From NCBI GenBank assembly GCA_050247075.1, contig JBFWUW010000116.1, positions 1 through 14,417 of the forward strand: DNA of 14,417 nucleotides. Reading direction: 5' to 3'. Made by a program: the position numbers and the translations under genes. Position 1 is the stretch's first letter, and the number at the start of each line of letters is the position of its first letter. Source of the DNA: JBFWUW01 sp050247075. GTDB lineage: Bacteria; Planctomycetota; Planctomycetia; Pirellulales; JBFWUW01. Of this stretch, positions 7,178 through 13,252 are shown piece after piece. The notes beneath the pieces were generated by a model. It was not told where the DNA came from and did not search any database. It worked only from the letters and a program-made list of their open reading frames with translations.

Positions 7178-8923
7178 ATGTCCAACACGCCCCTTACATC
7201 GTTAGTGCCGAACTCCACACCTGGCACCGCCGGATACGGCCCGGTCGTCCAGTACAACGGCATCACCTTCAACACCACCTGTAAAGCCCATCTGAATTGC
7301 ACGCCGGTTTACGACCAAGCCCAGCGGGTTGTCACTCACTTGCAGTACCACCTATCAGTCCACGGCTTCATTGCCCGCTCTACCGAATCTGAGGAATCGG
7401 CTTCGATGGCCAGCTTGCAAGACGCGCTGACCGAACCGGGCAAGCCGCTGACGATCAAGACCTTCGGTTTTGATTCCGGCACGTTCTCCACGGCCAAGAG
7501 CGGCGCGACCGATGCCACAAGGCCCGATTTGATTTGGGGAGCCAAGCCGCGGCTGCTGTCACTGGACCCCGCTGGCGGCCAGCTTGCCTGGGAGTTTACC
7601 TGGGAGTGCGAATTCAATGTCAGCCGCGCCGTTGCCGCGAGCGCCGCCCGACTGAATAACTTTCTGGCATTCAACTACGAGTGGGCTGCATCAATCGACC
7701 AAGAAGGGCTGACCACGCGGACGATTGCCGGCTACTGCCAAGTCGCGGCCATTCGTGGCGACAACGCCGCGCGAACGCTGCTATTTAACGTCGATGCCAA
7801 GTGGGACCAGATTTCGGTTGCCGTGCCGTATGGCTTCCGCCGTATCGCCAACAACCGCCGCATCAATGACGCCCGCAATCGAATCGACTTCGTGATTGTG
7901 GACAAGGAGCTAACCGGGGAAGCTTTCCCGGCGGGCATCGTAGAGGCCAACATCGAATACTCGTTTGCCAATAACCCACCGGCCTTTGTCGAGTGGAACG
8001 GGACGATATCCGGCACGTTGACCGTGGCACCCGGCTTGCCCGCCTGGCTGGCCGCCGAAAAGTTTTTCTTGATCCTGTACGACCGCATTGGCCGGTTGCG
8101 CGATGCCGTCCACGCGTCGGGCATCGAACATTGGGTATTGCCCCGCACGCTGCAATTCAGTCGCGACATGTTTGGCCGCACAAGCCGATTCAGCGTGTCG
8201 TTCCTCGTTATCGGCTGCCTGCGCGATATCGTGGGCCAGTCAGGCATCTTTGAGCCGCTGGGGTTCGATTACACCGCCTGGGCCAGCGACATGCAGCAGT
8301 CCAAGGCATGGGACAACCGCGGGCGGGCCGGCCTGAGATTCAGTCCGAATGATGATTCGCTGATCGACTTGGCCAGCAGTACGGCCAGCGTCAACATCGG
8401 CCGCGACGGCACCAATGTCCAATCGACCGGCGGCAACTACTCGCGGGTTTTCTCTTGTGAGGGCGTCACGCCGGAACGCTCTTGGATTGGCTACCGCAAC
8501 AAAATCAGCGTCATCCGCGACGTGCATGCAAATGCCCATCAATTGAGCCAAAGCTACACCCCCACGCCGCTGCCTGAGGTCAACACGTTCGCGACCGTCG
8601 GCATGACGGCTGGCCCCACCGGCGATGCGTCTTATTCGGATTCATACCGCACCGAATACACCAGCCCGCCCGCGTACTACGTGCTGGCCCAAGGCGCGGG
8701 AATGCGACTTCGATACCAGCCCGTGCCGCTAGCGATGGCGACCTACAACGGCGTGGAACTTGAAGAGCTTAACCGGAACGTCGAAGTCGAGGCCAAAGGC
8801 TCGTTCTTTGGCTGCCCGATGTTTATGGGCCGCTGGGCCATTCTGTACCGGGCCAAGTCGGCAATCAGCGACATATCGGCGGCCAGCAATCCGACGGCAT
8901 GTTTCATTGCGGAGAAGAAGTAA
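7178..8923 (+). CDS. Probable phage tail or other virion structural protein
   Basis: This 581-aa protein starts at ATG 7178, six bases after AAGGAAC (7166-7172). It is a predicted soluble beta-rich protein without signal peptide or membrane segments. Residues about 165-190 contain SIDQEGLTTRTIAGY, a beta-hairpin-like pattern I associate with phage tail or baseplate-region proteins. A looser version lies at about 255-285 (EWNGTISGTLTVAP), suggesting repeated domains. The second half is rich in Tyr, Ser and Gly and carries long loops. Size and position at the end of the late-type gene train fit a structural protein. I cannot tell tail, baseplate, receptor-binding or capsid from the sequence alone, and the major capsid protein could in principle be hidden here. 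It is the last gene before a stem-loop and a change in gene density. Confidence 0.6.
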   Translation: MSNTPLTSLVPNSTPGTAGYGPVVQYNGITFNTTCKAHLNCTPVYDQAQRVVTHLQYHLSVHGFIARSTESEESASMASLQDALTEPGKPLTIKTFGFDSGTFSTAKSGATDATRPDLIWGAKPRLLSLDPAGGQLAWEFTWECEFNVSRAVAASAARLNNFLAFNYEWAASIDQEGLTTRTIAGYCQVAAIRGDNAARTLLFNVDAKWDQISVAVPYGFRRIANNRRINDARNRIDFVIVDKELTGEAFPAGIVEANIEYSFANNPPAFVEWNGTISGTLTVAPGLPAWLAAEKFFLILYDRIGRLRDAVHASGIEHWVLPRTLQFSRDMFGRTSRFSVSFLVIGCLRDIVGQSGIFEPLGFDYTAWASDMQQSKAWDNRGRAGLRFSPNDDSLIDLASSTASVNIGRDGTNVQSTGGNYSRVFSCEGVTPERSWIGYRNKISVIRDVHANAHQLSQSYTPTPLPEVNTFATVGMTAGPTGDASYSDSYRTEYTSPPAYYVLAQGAGMRLRYQPVPLAMATYNGVELEELNRNVEVEAKGSFFGCPMFMGRWAILYRAKSAISDISAASNPTACFIAEKK

Positions 8924-8936
8924 GGCCCACAAAAAA

Positions 8937-8957
8937 GCCCGTGCAACAAGCGCGGGC
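8937..8957. terminator. Stem-loop after the structural gene train
   Basis: GCCCGTGC (8937-8944) pairs with GCGCGGGC (8950-8957) over 8 bp with one G-U pair and an AACAA loop, starting 14 bases after the 581-aa gene. The run of six T needed for intrinsic termination lies on the minus-strand side (AAAAAA at 8931-8936 on +). So this is a canonical terminator only for leftward transcripts. For the rightward operon it may still act as a 3'-end-stabilising or weak termination structure. Confidence 0.45.
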
Positions 8958-8992
8958 CCGGCTAGAGCGACGAATGATGGAGGAATCGAAGC

Positions 8993-9358
8993 ATGGGAAA
9001 ACCCGGTCGGAAAAAAGGCTTCACCCGCCGCGACACGAACTCGCCAGAGCCAGGCGACCCCACGCCAGCGGAGATTGCCGAATTGGCCGCCACGATTCGC
9101 GCCGGCTGGCAGGGCAATGCCAAGGCCGCCAGCGATACCACGAAAGCCGCCAGCACCACCTCCGGCAAGAAAACCAGACGGCGATCTGTGGCCCATCCCT
9201 ACGAACCCACACCGCCCGAAATAGAGAAAGCGTGCGAAGAAATTCAGGCCGCCTGGACGCCAACCGAACGAAAGAACCGCGCCGGACGATCCGGCATTGA
9301 CCCACTGGCCGCGCCGCTGATTGGGTGGATTGGCGCGGAACGTGGGGCGGGTGGATAA
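8993..9358 (+). CDS. Small basic protein with two PTPxEI...W repeats
   Basis: This 121-aa protein starts at ATG 8993 with an excellent GGAGGAA at 8979-8985. The N-terminus is basic (KPGRKKGFTRR). Two copies of one motif follow: DPTPAEIAELAATIRAGW at residues 22-39 and EPTPPEIEKACEEIQAAW at 71-88, sharing PTPxEI, a later Ile, Ala and Trp. A basic linker (GKKTRRR) separates them. From memory, this motif occurs in short proteins of planctomycete genomes, often as a single copy in other contexts; its function is not known to me. The duplication suggests a short helical interaction module. Two other frames are open here (from 8760 and 8899), but they have no such binding site and are Pro/Arg-rich. 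Confidence 0.65.
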   Translation: MGKPGRKKGFTRRDTNSPEPGDPTPAEIAELAATIRAGWQGNAKAASDTTKAASTTSGKKTRRRSVAHPYEPTPPEIEKACEEIQAAWTPTERKNRAGRSGIDPLAAPLIGWIGAERGAGG

Positions 9359-9385
9359 TTTTTTCGCGTTGATTTTTCGGAGCCG

Positions 9386-9394
9386 TGGTATATG
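9386..9394 (+). promoter_or_regulatory. Candidate extended -10 promoter for the non-coding island
   Basis: TGGTATATG (9386-9394) matches the extended -10 form TGnTATAAT at TG and four of six -10 bases. TTGATT (9369-9374) is a possible but too close -35 (14-base spacing). Transcription would start near 9401 and run through the hairpin, direct repeat and structured RNA to the split gene at 9620. The call rests on pattern only, and promoter rules of the host are not known. Confidence 0.3.
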
Positions 9395-9416
9395 CTGACC
9401 TTCACTAAAGCACTTT

Positions 9417-9450
9417 TGGCCATGCGGTTTCTGCTAACACCGCTTGGCCA
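9417..9450 (+). other. Stem-loop in the non-coding island
   Basis: TGGCCATGCGG (9417-9427) pairs with CCGCTTGGCCA (9440-9450) at 10 of 11 positions (one T-T mismatch) around a 12-base loop. No T-run follows, so it is not a classical terminator. It stands about 16 bases after the expected start of the candidate transcript and may be a leader hairpin or a protein-binding site. Confidence 0.5.
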
Positions 9451-9451
9451 G

Positions 9452-9478
9452 CATGTTCAATACTAAAACCATGTTCAA
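9452..9478 (+). repeat. Direct repeat CATGTTCAA x2
   Basis: CATGTTCAA occurs at 9452-9460 and again at 9470-9478, 18 bases apart start to start (close to two helical turns). The pair lies between the 9417-9450 hairpin and the structured RNA. Spacing on one face of the helix suits two bound protein subunits, for example a regulator, but no protein partner is identified. Two 9-mers could also be coincidence. Confidence 0.4.
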
Positions 9479-9481
9479 AAC

Positions 9482-9589
9482 AGAATCCCAGCGCGTGGGC
9501 TTGTGCGCACCCCAAGTGCCTTCGGGCGCAAGGGCCGCGGGCGGCTTGAACACCGCCTAGTAGCGAGTTCACGCGCTGGGATTTTCTTT
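9482..9589 (+). ncRNA. Candidate structured RNA, three-way junction closed by a perfect 14-bp helix
   Basis: AATCCCAGCGCGTG (9484-9497) is perfectly complementary to CACGCGCTGGGATT (9570-9583). G-U and A-U pairs can extend the helix outward to 9482/9585 and, less surely, inward to 9504/9563. Inside lie two independent hairpins. One is GTGCC-TTCG-GGCGC (9516-9529), with the very stable C(UUCG)G tetraloop and one G-U pair. The other is GGCGG/CCGCC (9540-9557) with an 8-base loop. The 3' arm runs into TTTTCTTT (9582-9589). All pairings are read directly from the sequence. The RNA is drawn on + because the U-rich end and the neighbouring genes point that way. It matches no RNA family I can name; it is not a tRNA, tmRNA or 5S-like. 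It could be a trans-acting RNA, a cis element of the downstream gene, or an elaborate transcription end. Confidence 0.6.
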
Positions 9590-9604
9590 GCGCCATCATG
9601 GCGC
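9590..9604. promoter_or_regulatory. Near-perfect palindrome upstream of the split gene
   Basis: GCGCCAT (9590-9596) and ATGGCGC (9598-9604) are perfect inverted copies around one base, directly before the AAAGGA ribosome binding site (9608-9613) of the gene at 9620. As DNA it suits a dimeric repressor. As RNA it gives a 5-bp hairpin with a 5-base loop that would sit just upstream of the binding site. Confidence 0.4.
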
Positions 9605-9619
9605 GAGAAAGGATTCGGC

Positions 9620-10180
9620 ATGTCTGCTTTGTCCGCCCCCTCGCAACGTGAGTGTCGGAACCAGGCCACGGGCCGCTACCTGATCGTGGAGGTCCAACCC
9701 GCCCCTGGCTGGCTTCCCCGCGATGCTGACGACGTGCCGGCCAGCTTTTCCGGCCTGGCCATTCTGACCCGCCGCCGGGAATATGGCCGGGCACTCGCCT
9801 ATGTCATGGCTTTCAACGGCGCGGCCATGAAGGATGGCAATAGCACCCGCTGGGCCATCGTCATTCGCGCCGATCTATTCCCCGGCATCGGGCCAGTCCC
9901 GCCGGCTGACCAGTAAATCGTCAACATCGTCCAGCGTGACGAAGACGACCCCACGCGGGCCACGATAACGCCTGCCGACTTCCAACCGGCGAACAAGCGG
10001 CAAGCCCGCCGTTGGGCCGAAGGGTTCAACAAACGCGAGCTAAAGCAGCCACATGGCCTATGGGCCGTTGTCGAGCGAATTCCCGCCCAGCCCGTGGCCG
10101 ATGAGTTTGACGACGGCAGCTTTGACGGCAGCAGCGACGAAGCCGACGAAGCCCTGGATTTTGCCGAACCGACCGAATAG
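9620..10180 (+). pseudogene. Two-repeat hypothetical gene interrupted by an in-frame TAA
   Basis: From ATG 9620 (AAAGGA at 9608-9613) the frame encodes 98 aa up to TAA 9914-9916. It then continues in the same frame for 87 more sense codons to TAG 10178-10180. The second part contains no ATG, GTG or TTG near its beginning, so it cannot easily start on its own. It reads like protein: IVNIVQRDEDDPTRATITP, a charged helix, then an acidic tail. The two parts contain related motifs: ALAYVMAFN...RWAIVI before the stop and ARRWAEGFN...LWAVV after it. The simplest reading is one 186-codon gene with a point nonsense mutation or sequencing error (for example CAA to TAA). Stop-codon readthrough is possible but unsupported. 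The family is not named; I recall similar FN...WA motifs in planctomycete accessory proteins near integrases. Confidence 0.65.
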
Positions 10181-10191
10181 CCATTCACCAA

Positions 10192-10233
10192 GCCGCGCCG
10201 GGGATCCTCGCGGGCACCCGGCGCGGCATTTTT
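10192..10233 (+). terminator. Strong intrinsic terminator between split gene and integrase
   Basis: GCCGCGCCGGG (10192-10202) pairs perfectly with CCCGGCGCGGC (10217-10227), 11 GC pairs around a 14-base loop, followed by ATTTTT (10228-10233). It stands 12 bases after the second stop of the split gene. It closes that transcript and leaves only about 37 bases before the integrase start. Confidence 0.85.
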
Positions 10234-10270
10234 CTCGCCCGCGAATAATCACAATCAGGGAGCAACCAAA

Positions 10271-11602
10271 ATGAACGAAGCCATTCAGGTTTACTTGGTC
10301 AAGCGCTACCTGCGCAAGACCAAACGCAACGGCCAGCGAGAACACCGCTGGACGCTACGTTGGGAGGATGCCACCGGCTGGCATTGCGAGACGACCGGCA
10401 CTGCCGACAAGACCGAGGCGGAAGCCCGCCAGAAAGCGAAATGGGCGGAAGTGAACAGGATCACACCTCCAACGGAAAAGCCCGCCGCCGCGCCCGAGCC
10501 GGTCAAGGCGACTTGGAAGGAATGCCGCGATGCACTGGCCCGCGCCATGGAAGCCGACAACTTGCGACCGTCTTACGTGGCCGATTCGTTGTTGATGTTC
10601 GATGGATTGATGGGCATGTTTCCAGAACTCAAGACGCCGGCGGACATGACCAGCGACCTAGCCAACGAATACAAGCGCCGCCGGGCGGAAGCCGGAGTAT
10701 CCCCCTGGACGCTGCGGGGCGACTTGTCAACGCTCAAGGCGACATTCGGCAAGTGGCTGGGGCGGGAATGCGGGCTACTAAAGGTCAACCCGTTCGCCAA
10801 CGTCAAGCCGCCACGTTGCGACGATCCAGAAGTGCGGATCGTGACGGTTGCCGAGACACAAGCCTTGTACGATTGGCTGTCAAAGCGTTGGAACAACTGG
10901 CGGCTGCCGCTGGTCTATCTGGACGTTCTCGCCCTGGTCGGCTGGCGGGCTACGGAATTGGCCAGTATGAGGGATCAAGACTTGCTGGCGGACGGCCATA
11001 TTCGGGCCGTTGTCGCCACGGTCAAGACAAGGAAGGAAAAGATATCGTGGCTGCCGGCCGACCTGTACGACGATCTGGCCGCGTGCCAGTCCGGCGGCTG
11101 GGCGTTCGGTCGATTCTTCGATGAGTTGCGGCGGCTGTTGATCCTGGTCCGCAAGACGCCCCACCATGCGGCCAAGGTTCGCGACTTCGCACCCAACCGG
11201 ATTGTCGGATGGTTTCAGGATGAGCTACAGCGATTCCACAGCGAGCGGGAAGCCCAATGGACCAAAGAGGCGGCCAAGGCTGCCGAACGCGGCCAGCCGG
11301 CCCCACAGAAGCCCGAATCGTTCACCCTGCACGATTTCCGGCGGACGGCGATAACCGGGCTGCAAATGGCTGGCGTTTCCGAGAAGGAAACCAGCGTCAT
11401 CGTCGGGGCCACGCCGGAGGTAATCCGCAAGCACTACAAAAAGCTGGATCAACAGGCCATAGCCAAACGGTCGATACAACGAAGGCTAGGCGTTGACCGC
11501 GGCGGTAATCCGCCTGCACTTTCCTTTGCGCGCCCGTTGCGCGCGGCACAAAAAGCCCCCCTTGACGACGCCAAGAAATTGACACAAACTGTTGCCTCAT
11601 AA
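10271..11602 (+). CDS. Tyrosine recombinase / phage-type integrase (int1)
   Basis: This 443-aa protein starts at ATG 10271 behind GGGAG (10257-10261). Residues 1-62 form a basic, aromatic N-terminal domain like arm-site-binding domains. About 80-175 is the SAM-like core-binding domain, and 190-405 the catalytic domain. Visible catalytic residues are R226 (VGWRATEL), probable K252, H354 and R357 (HDFRRT), and nucleophile Y389 (KHYKKL). The usual second histidine before the tyrosine is replaced: the motif reads IVGATPEV with A380 at that place, though H388 adjoins the tyrosine. The C-terminal 35 residues look poorly conserved. The gene ends 7 bp before tRNA-Leu and overlaps the antisense tail of int2 from 11397. 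It is likely the integrase of the phage-like unit to its left. The terminator just upstream implies a separate or readthrough-controlled expression. Confidence 0.9.
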   Translation: MNEAIQVYLVKRYLRKTKRNGQREHRWTLRWEDATGWHCETTGTADKTEAEARQKAKWAEVNRITPPTEKPAAAPEPVKATWKECRDALARAMEADNLRPSYVADSLLMFDGLMGMFPELKTPADMTSDLANEYKRRRAEAGVSPWTLRGDLSTLKATFGKWLGRECGLLKVNPFANVKPPRCDDPEVRIVTVAETQALYDWLSKRWNNWRLPLVYLDVLALVGWRATELASMRDQDLLADGHIRAVVATVKTRKEKISWLPADLYDDLAACQSGGWAFGRFFDELRRLLILVRKTPHHAAKVRDFAPNRIVGWFQDELQRFHSEREAQWTKEAAKAAERGQPAPQKPESFTLHDFRRTAITGLQMAGVSEKETSVIVGATPEVIRKHYKKLDQQAIAKRSIQRRLGVDRGGNPPALSFARPLRAAQKAPLDDAKKLTQTVAS

Positions 11603-13175
11603 CACACTTGCCGGAGTGGCGGAATGGCAGACGCGCTGGACTCAAAATCCAGTTACCGCAAGGTAGTGTGGGTTCAAGTCCCACCTCCGGCACTAGCGTG
11701 CAACTCGATGCAGCACGCGGCAAAGTGGTGCAAAAAACTCCGTTTATCTCGGAGTTTTTTGCGTTTCTGGACTTCTTCCGCGGAGCGCAATTCTTGCCTT
11801 CGTCGGTGCAAACCGATGCCATCTGCACCCCCCCCGATGCGGGCAGAATGGCACCATTTTCGGCACCCGACGGCACCATAGTGGGCACCATTTTTGATGC
11901 GGTTTTGTCCACCGGTTGGCCGTCTGTGCCGGTTGATGCCGAACAACCGGTGGTGTTGTCTTGCTTGCTGGCCGGGATCGGCGGCAACGCTTCGACGGCC
12001 GCGGCTTGGTCGAGCACGCCCAGTTTGGTGTAGGTGTTCATCGTGAGGTTGATGTCAGAGTGCCGCGCCAACAGCTGGGCCGTCTTGGGCGTCACGCCCG
12101 AGCGAGTCAGATTGGTGATGAACGTGCTGCGCAGTGCATGAAAATCCACAACGTGCCCCTGCTCATTCTTGTACTCAAGAAATGCCGATTTCTCTCGTAG
12201 CCTGTATTCGTCCGTATTCTTTTCGGCGTCTTCAAGCCATTTGGCCCGTGCCGCCTCCAAGTCCTCCTTGATCATCTGGCCTGTTGGTTTGTTCGCTACG
12301 GCAAAGAGTGGCTCCTTGGCCGTACACTTGGGCTTCTTGGCAATCCAGGCCTGAATCCGTTCCGCAAAGTCGCGGCGCAACGGCAGGACATCCGTACGGC
12401 GATGCTTCGAGTAACCTGCCTGCACCGTCATGGTGGGCGGATCGGAACTGAAATTGAACGATGACCTGGCCACCGACGCGATCTCATTGCGGCGATAGCC
12501 GGTGTAAGCCGCGACGATATAGAGGATCGCCCGATCAGGCCCGGAAATGGTTTGAATCTCGGTGCCGGTTTCCGCCGCCTCAAGAAGTTTTGCGAACTCT
12601 TCCATCGACAAAGGCCGGCGAATCCGCCGTCGATCCAAGTCGGCATTCAACTTCGCTAGGTGGGCCAGCCGATCATCATCGGTCCGCCGATCTCGCACCA
12701 GCCAACGCGCAAACATCTTAATCGCCCGCAGATAATGGTTGCTACTGGCGATACTGCGCCCAGCTTTTCTGGCATCGGCAAGCGCCTCCAAGACACGACT
12801 GGCAGATATCTGATCGATCCACTCAAACCCGCAGGACTCGATTGTGTCCCGCGCCCGTTGGGTGGTGGTATTGACGTGATCGGTCGTAGCCCCTTTGTTG
12901 GCCAATTGCGCTTTGAAGTCGTCCAGATGTTCACTGAGCGGCCGCTTGCGGTGTTTTTCAAACGGAAGTTCTATTCCCGCTGCCCGACGTTCCGCCTTCC
13001 GCACCCATTCATTGAGCATGGCCTGTGCCGCGATCTTGTCCACGGCCAAAGGCACCCGCTTCTCGACGCCATGTTCGTCGCGAAAACGGCCCCACCATTT
13101 CTTGGACTTCGCCTTGATCTTCTTACCTGTCCGCGGGTCAACGACGATGACAGGCTTTTTGTACAGACTCGCCAT
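11397..13175 (-). CDS. Tyrosine recombinase / integrase (int2) with reading frame running through the tRNA
   Basis: The chosen start is ATG at 13175, 5 bases after GGAGGAA (complement of 13181-13187). A longer start at 13289 lacks this support. The product is 592 aa. Residues 1-60 form a basic N-terminal domain, 80-180 the core-binding domain, and 185-395 the catalytic domain. All catalytic residues are present: R228 (TGYRRNE), K257, H346 and R349 (FHALRS), H372 and Y382 (NTYTKL). After about residue 400 the sequence is low in conservation. Residues about 472-482 lie over the tRNA terminator, about 495-522 are the antisense of tRNA-Leu (GLEPTLPCGNWILSPARLP), and the rest is antisense to int1. 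This tail is a known by-product of integrases whose attachment site is the tRNA end. The functional protein probably ends earlier, or differs in the excised circle. Confidence 0.88.
   Translation of the reverse strand: MASLYKKPVIVVDPRTGKKIKAKSKKWWGRFRDEHGVEKRVPLAVDKIAAQAMLNEWVRKAERRAAGIELPFEKHRKRPLSEHLDDFKAQLANKGATTDHVNTTTQRARDTIESCGFEWIDQISASRVLEALADARKAGRSIASSNHYLRAIKMFARWLVRDRRTDDDRLAHLAKLNADLDRRRIRRPLSMEEFAKLLEAAETGTEIQTISGPDRAILYIVAAYTGYRRNEIASVARSSFNFSSDPPTMTVQAGYSKHRRTDVLPLRRDFAERIQAWIAKKPKCTAKEPLFAVANKPTGQMIKEDLEAARAKWLEDAEKNTDEYRLREKSAFLEYKNEQGHVVDFHALRSTFITNLTRSGVTPKTAQLLARHSDINLTMNTYTKLGVLDQAAAVEALPPIPASKQDNTTGCSASTGTDGQPVDKTASKMVPTMVPSGAENGAILPASGGVQMASVCTDEGKNCAPRKKSRNAKNSEINGVFCTTLPRAASSCTLVPEVGLEPTLPCGNWILSPARLPFRHSGKCVMRQQFVSISWRRQGGLFVPRATGAQRKVQADYRRGQRLAFVVSTVWLWPVDPAFCSACGLPPAWPRR
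11610..11692 (+). tRNA. tRNA-Leu, anticodon CAA
   Basis: The acceptor stem GCCGGAG/CTCCGGC (11610-11616 with 11685-11691) is perfect, with discriminator A 11692 and no encoded CCA. The D arm has GCG/CGC with GG in the loop. Anticodon arm CTGGA-CTCAAAA-TCCAG gives anticodon CAA (reads UUG). A long variable arm TACC-GCAA-GGTA is typical of class II Leu tRNAs, and the T arm is GTGGG-TTCAAGT-CCCAC. All parts are intact, so the tRNA should be functional. Int1 ends 7 bp before it and int2 faces it from the other side. No convincing promoter separates it from int1, so it may depend on transcription from int1 or from an atypical promoter. Confidence 0.97.
11670..11692 (+). other. Probable attachment site core (3' part of tRNA-Leu)
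   Basis: Integrases of this family commonly use the T arm and 3' acceptor strand of a tRNA as att core. Here int2 lies directly on the 3' side with its frame entering the tRNA. The exact core cannot be set because the second copy, expected at the far end of the int2 element, lies outside the window. No second copy of the tRNA 3' end was seen within it. Confidence 0.5.
11731..11761. terminator. Symmetrical intrinsic terminator downstream of tRNA-Leu
   Basis: CAAAAAACTCCG (11731-11742) pairs perfectly over 12 bp with CGGAGTTTTTTG (11750-11761) around TTTATCT. The T-run serves the + strand (tRNA) transcript and, by symmetry, also a leftward transcript from int2. For int2 it would end the mRNA inside the long reading frame. 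Confidence 0.85.
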
Positions 13176-13252
13176 GCAATTTCCTCCGATGATTCCAGAC
13201 CCAGTTGGTAGACGCCGGCCAAGTGGATAGTTTCCTCCTTTCCCGACCGACC

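Noticed and set aside
9482..9589. Retron-type RNA (inverted-repeat-flanked msr/msd)
   Set aside because: The closing inverted repeat suggested it, but no reverse transcriptase gene is present in the window.
9405..9794. Minus-strand 129-codon frame across the non-coding island
   Set aside because: It has Gly/Arg/Trp-rich composition and no ribosome binding site, and it runs across both the RNA helix and the + strand gene.
11579..11604. TTGACA followed by CATAAC upstream of the tRNA, as a promoter
   Set aside because: The spacing is only 13 bases, too short for a standard promoter, and the -10 match is partial.
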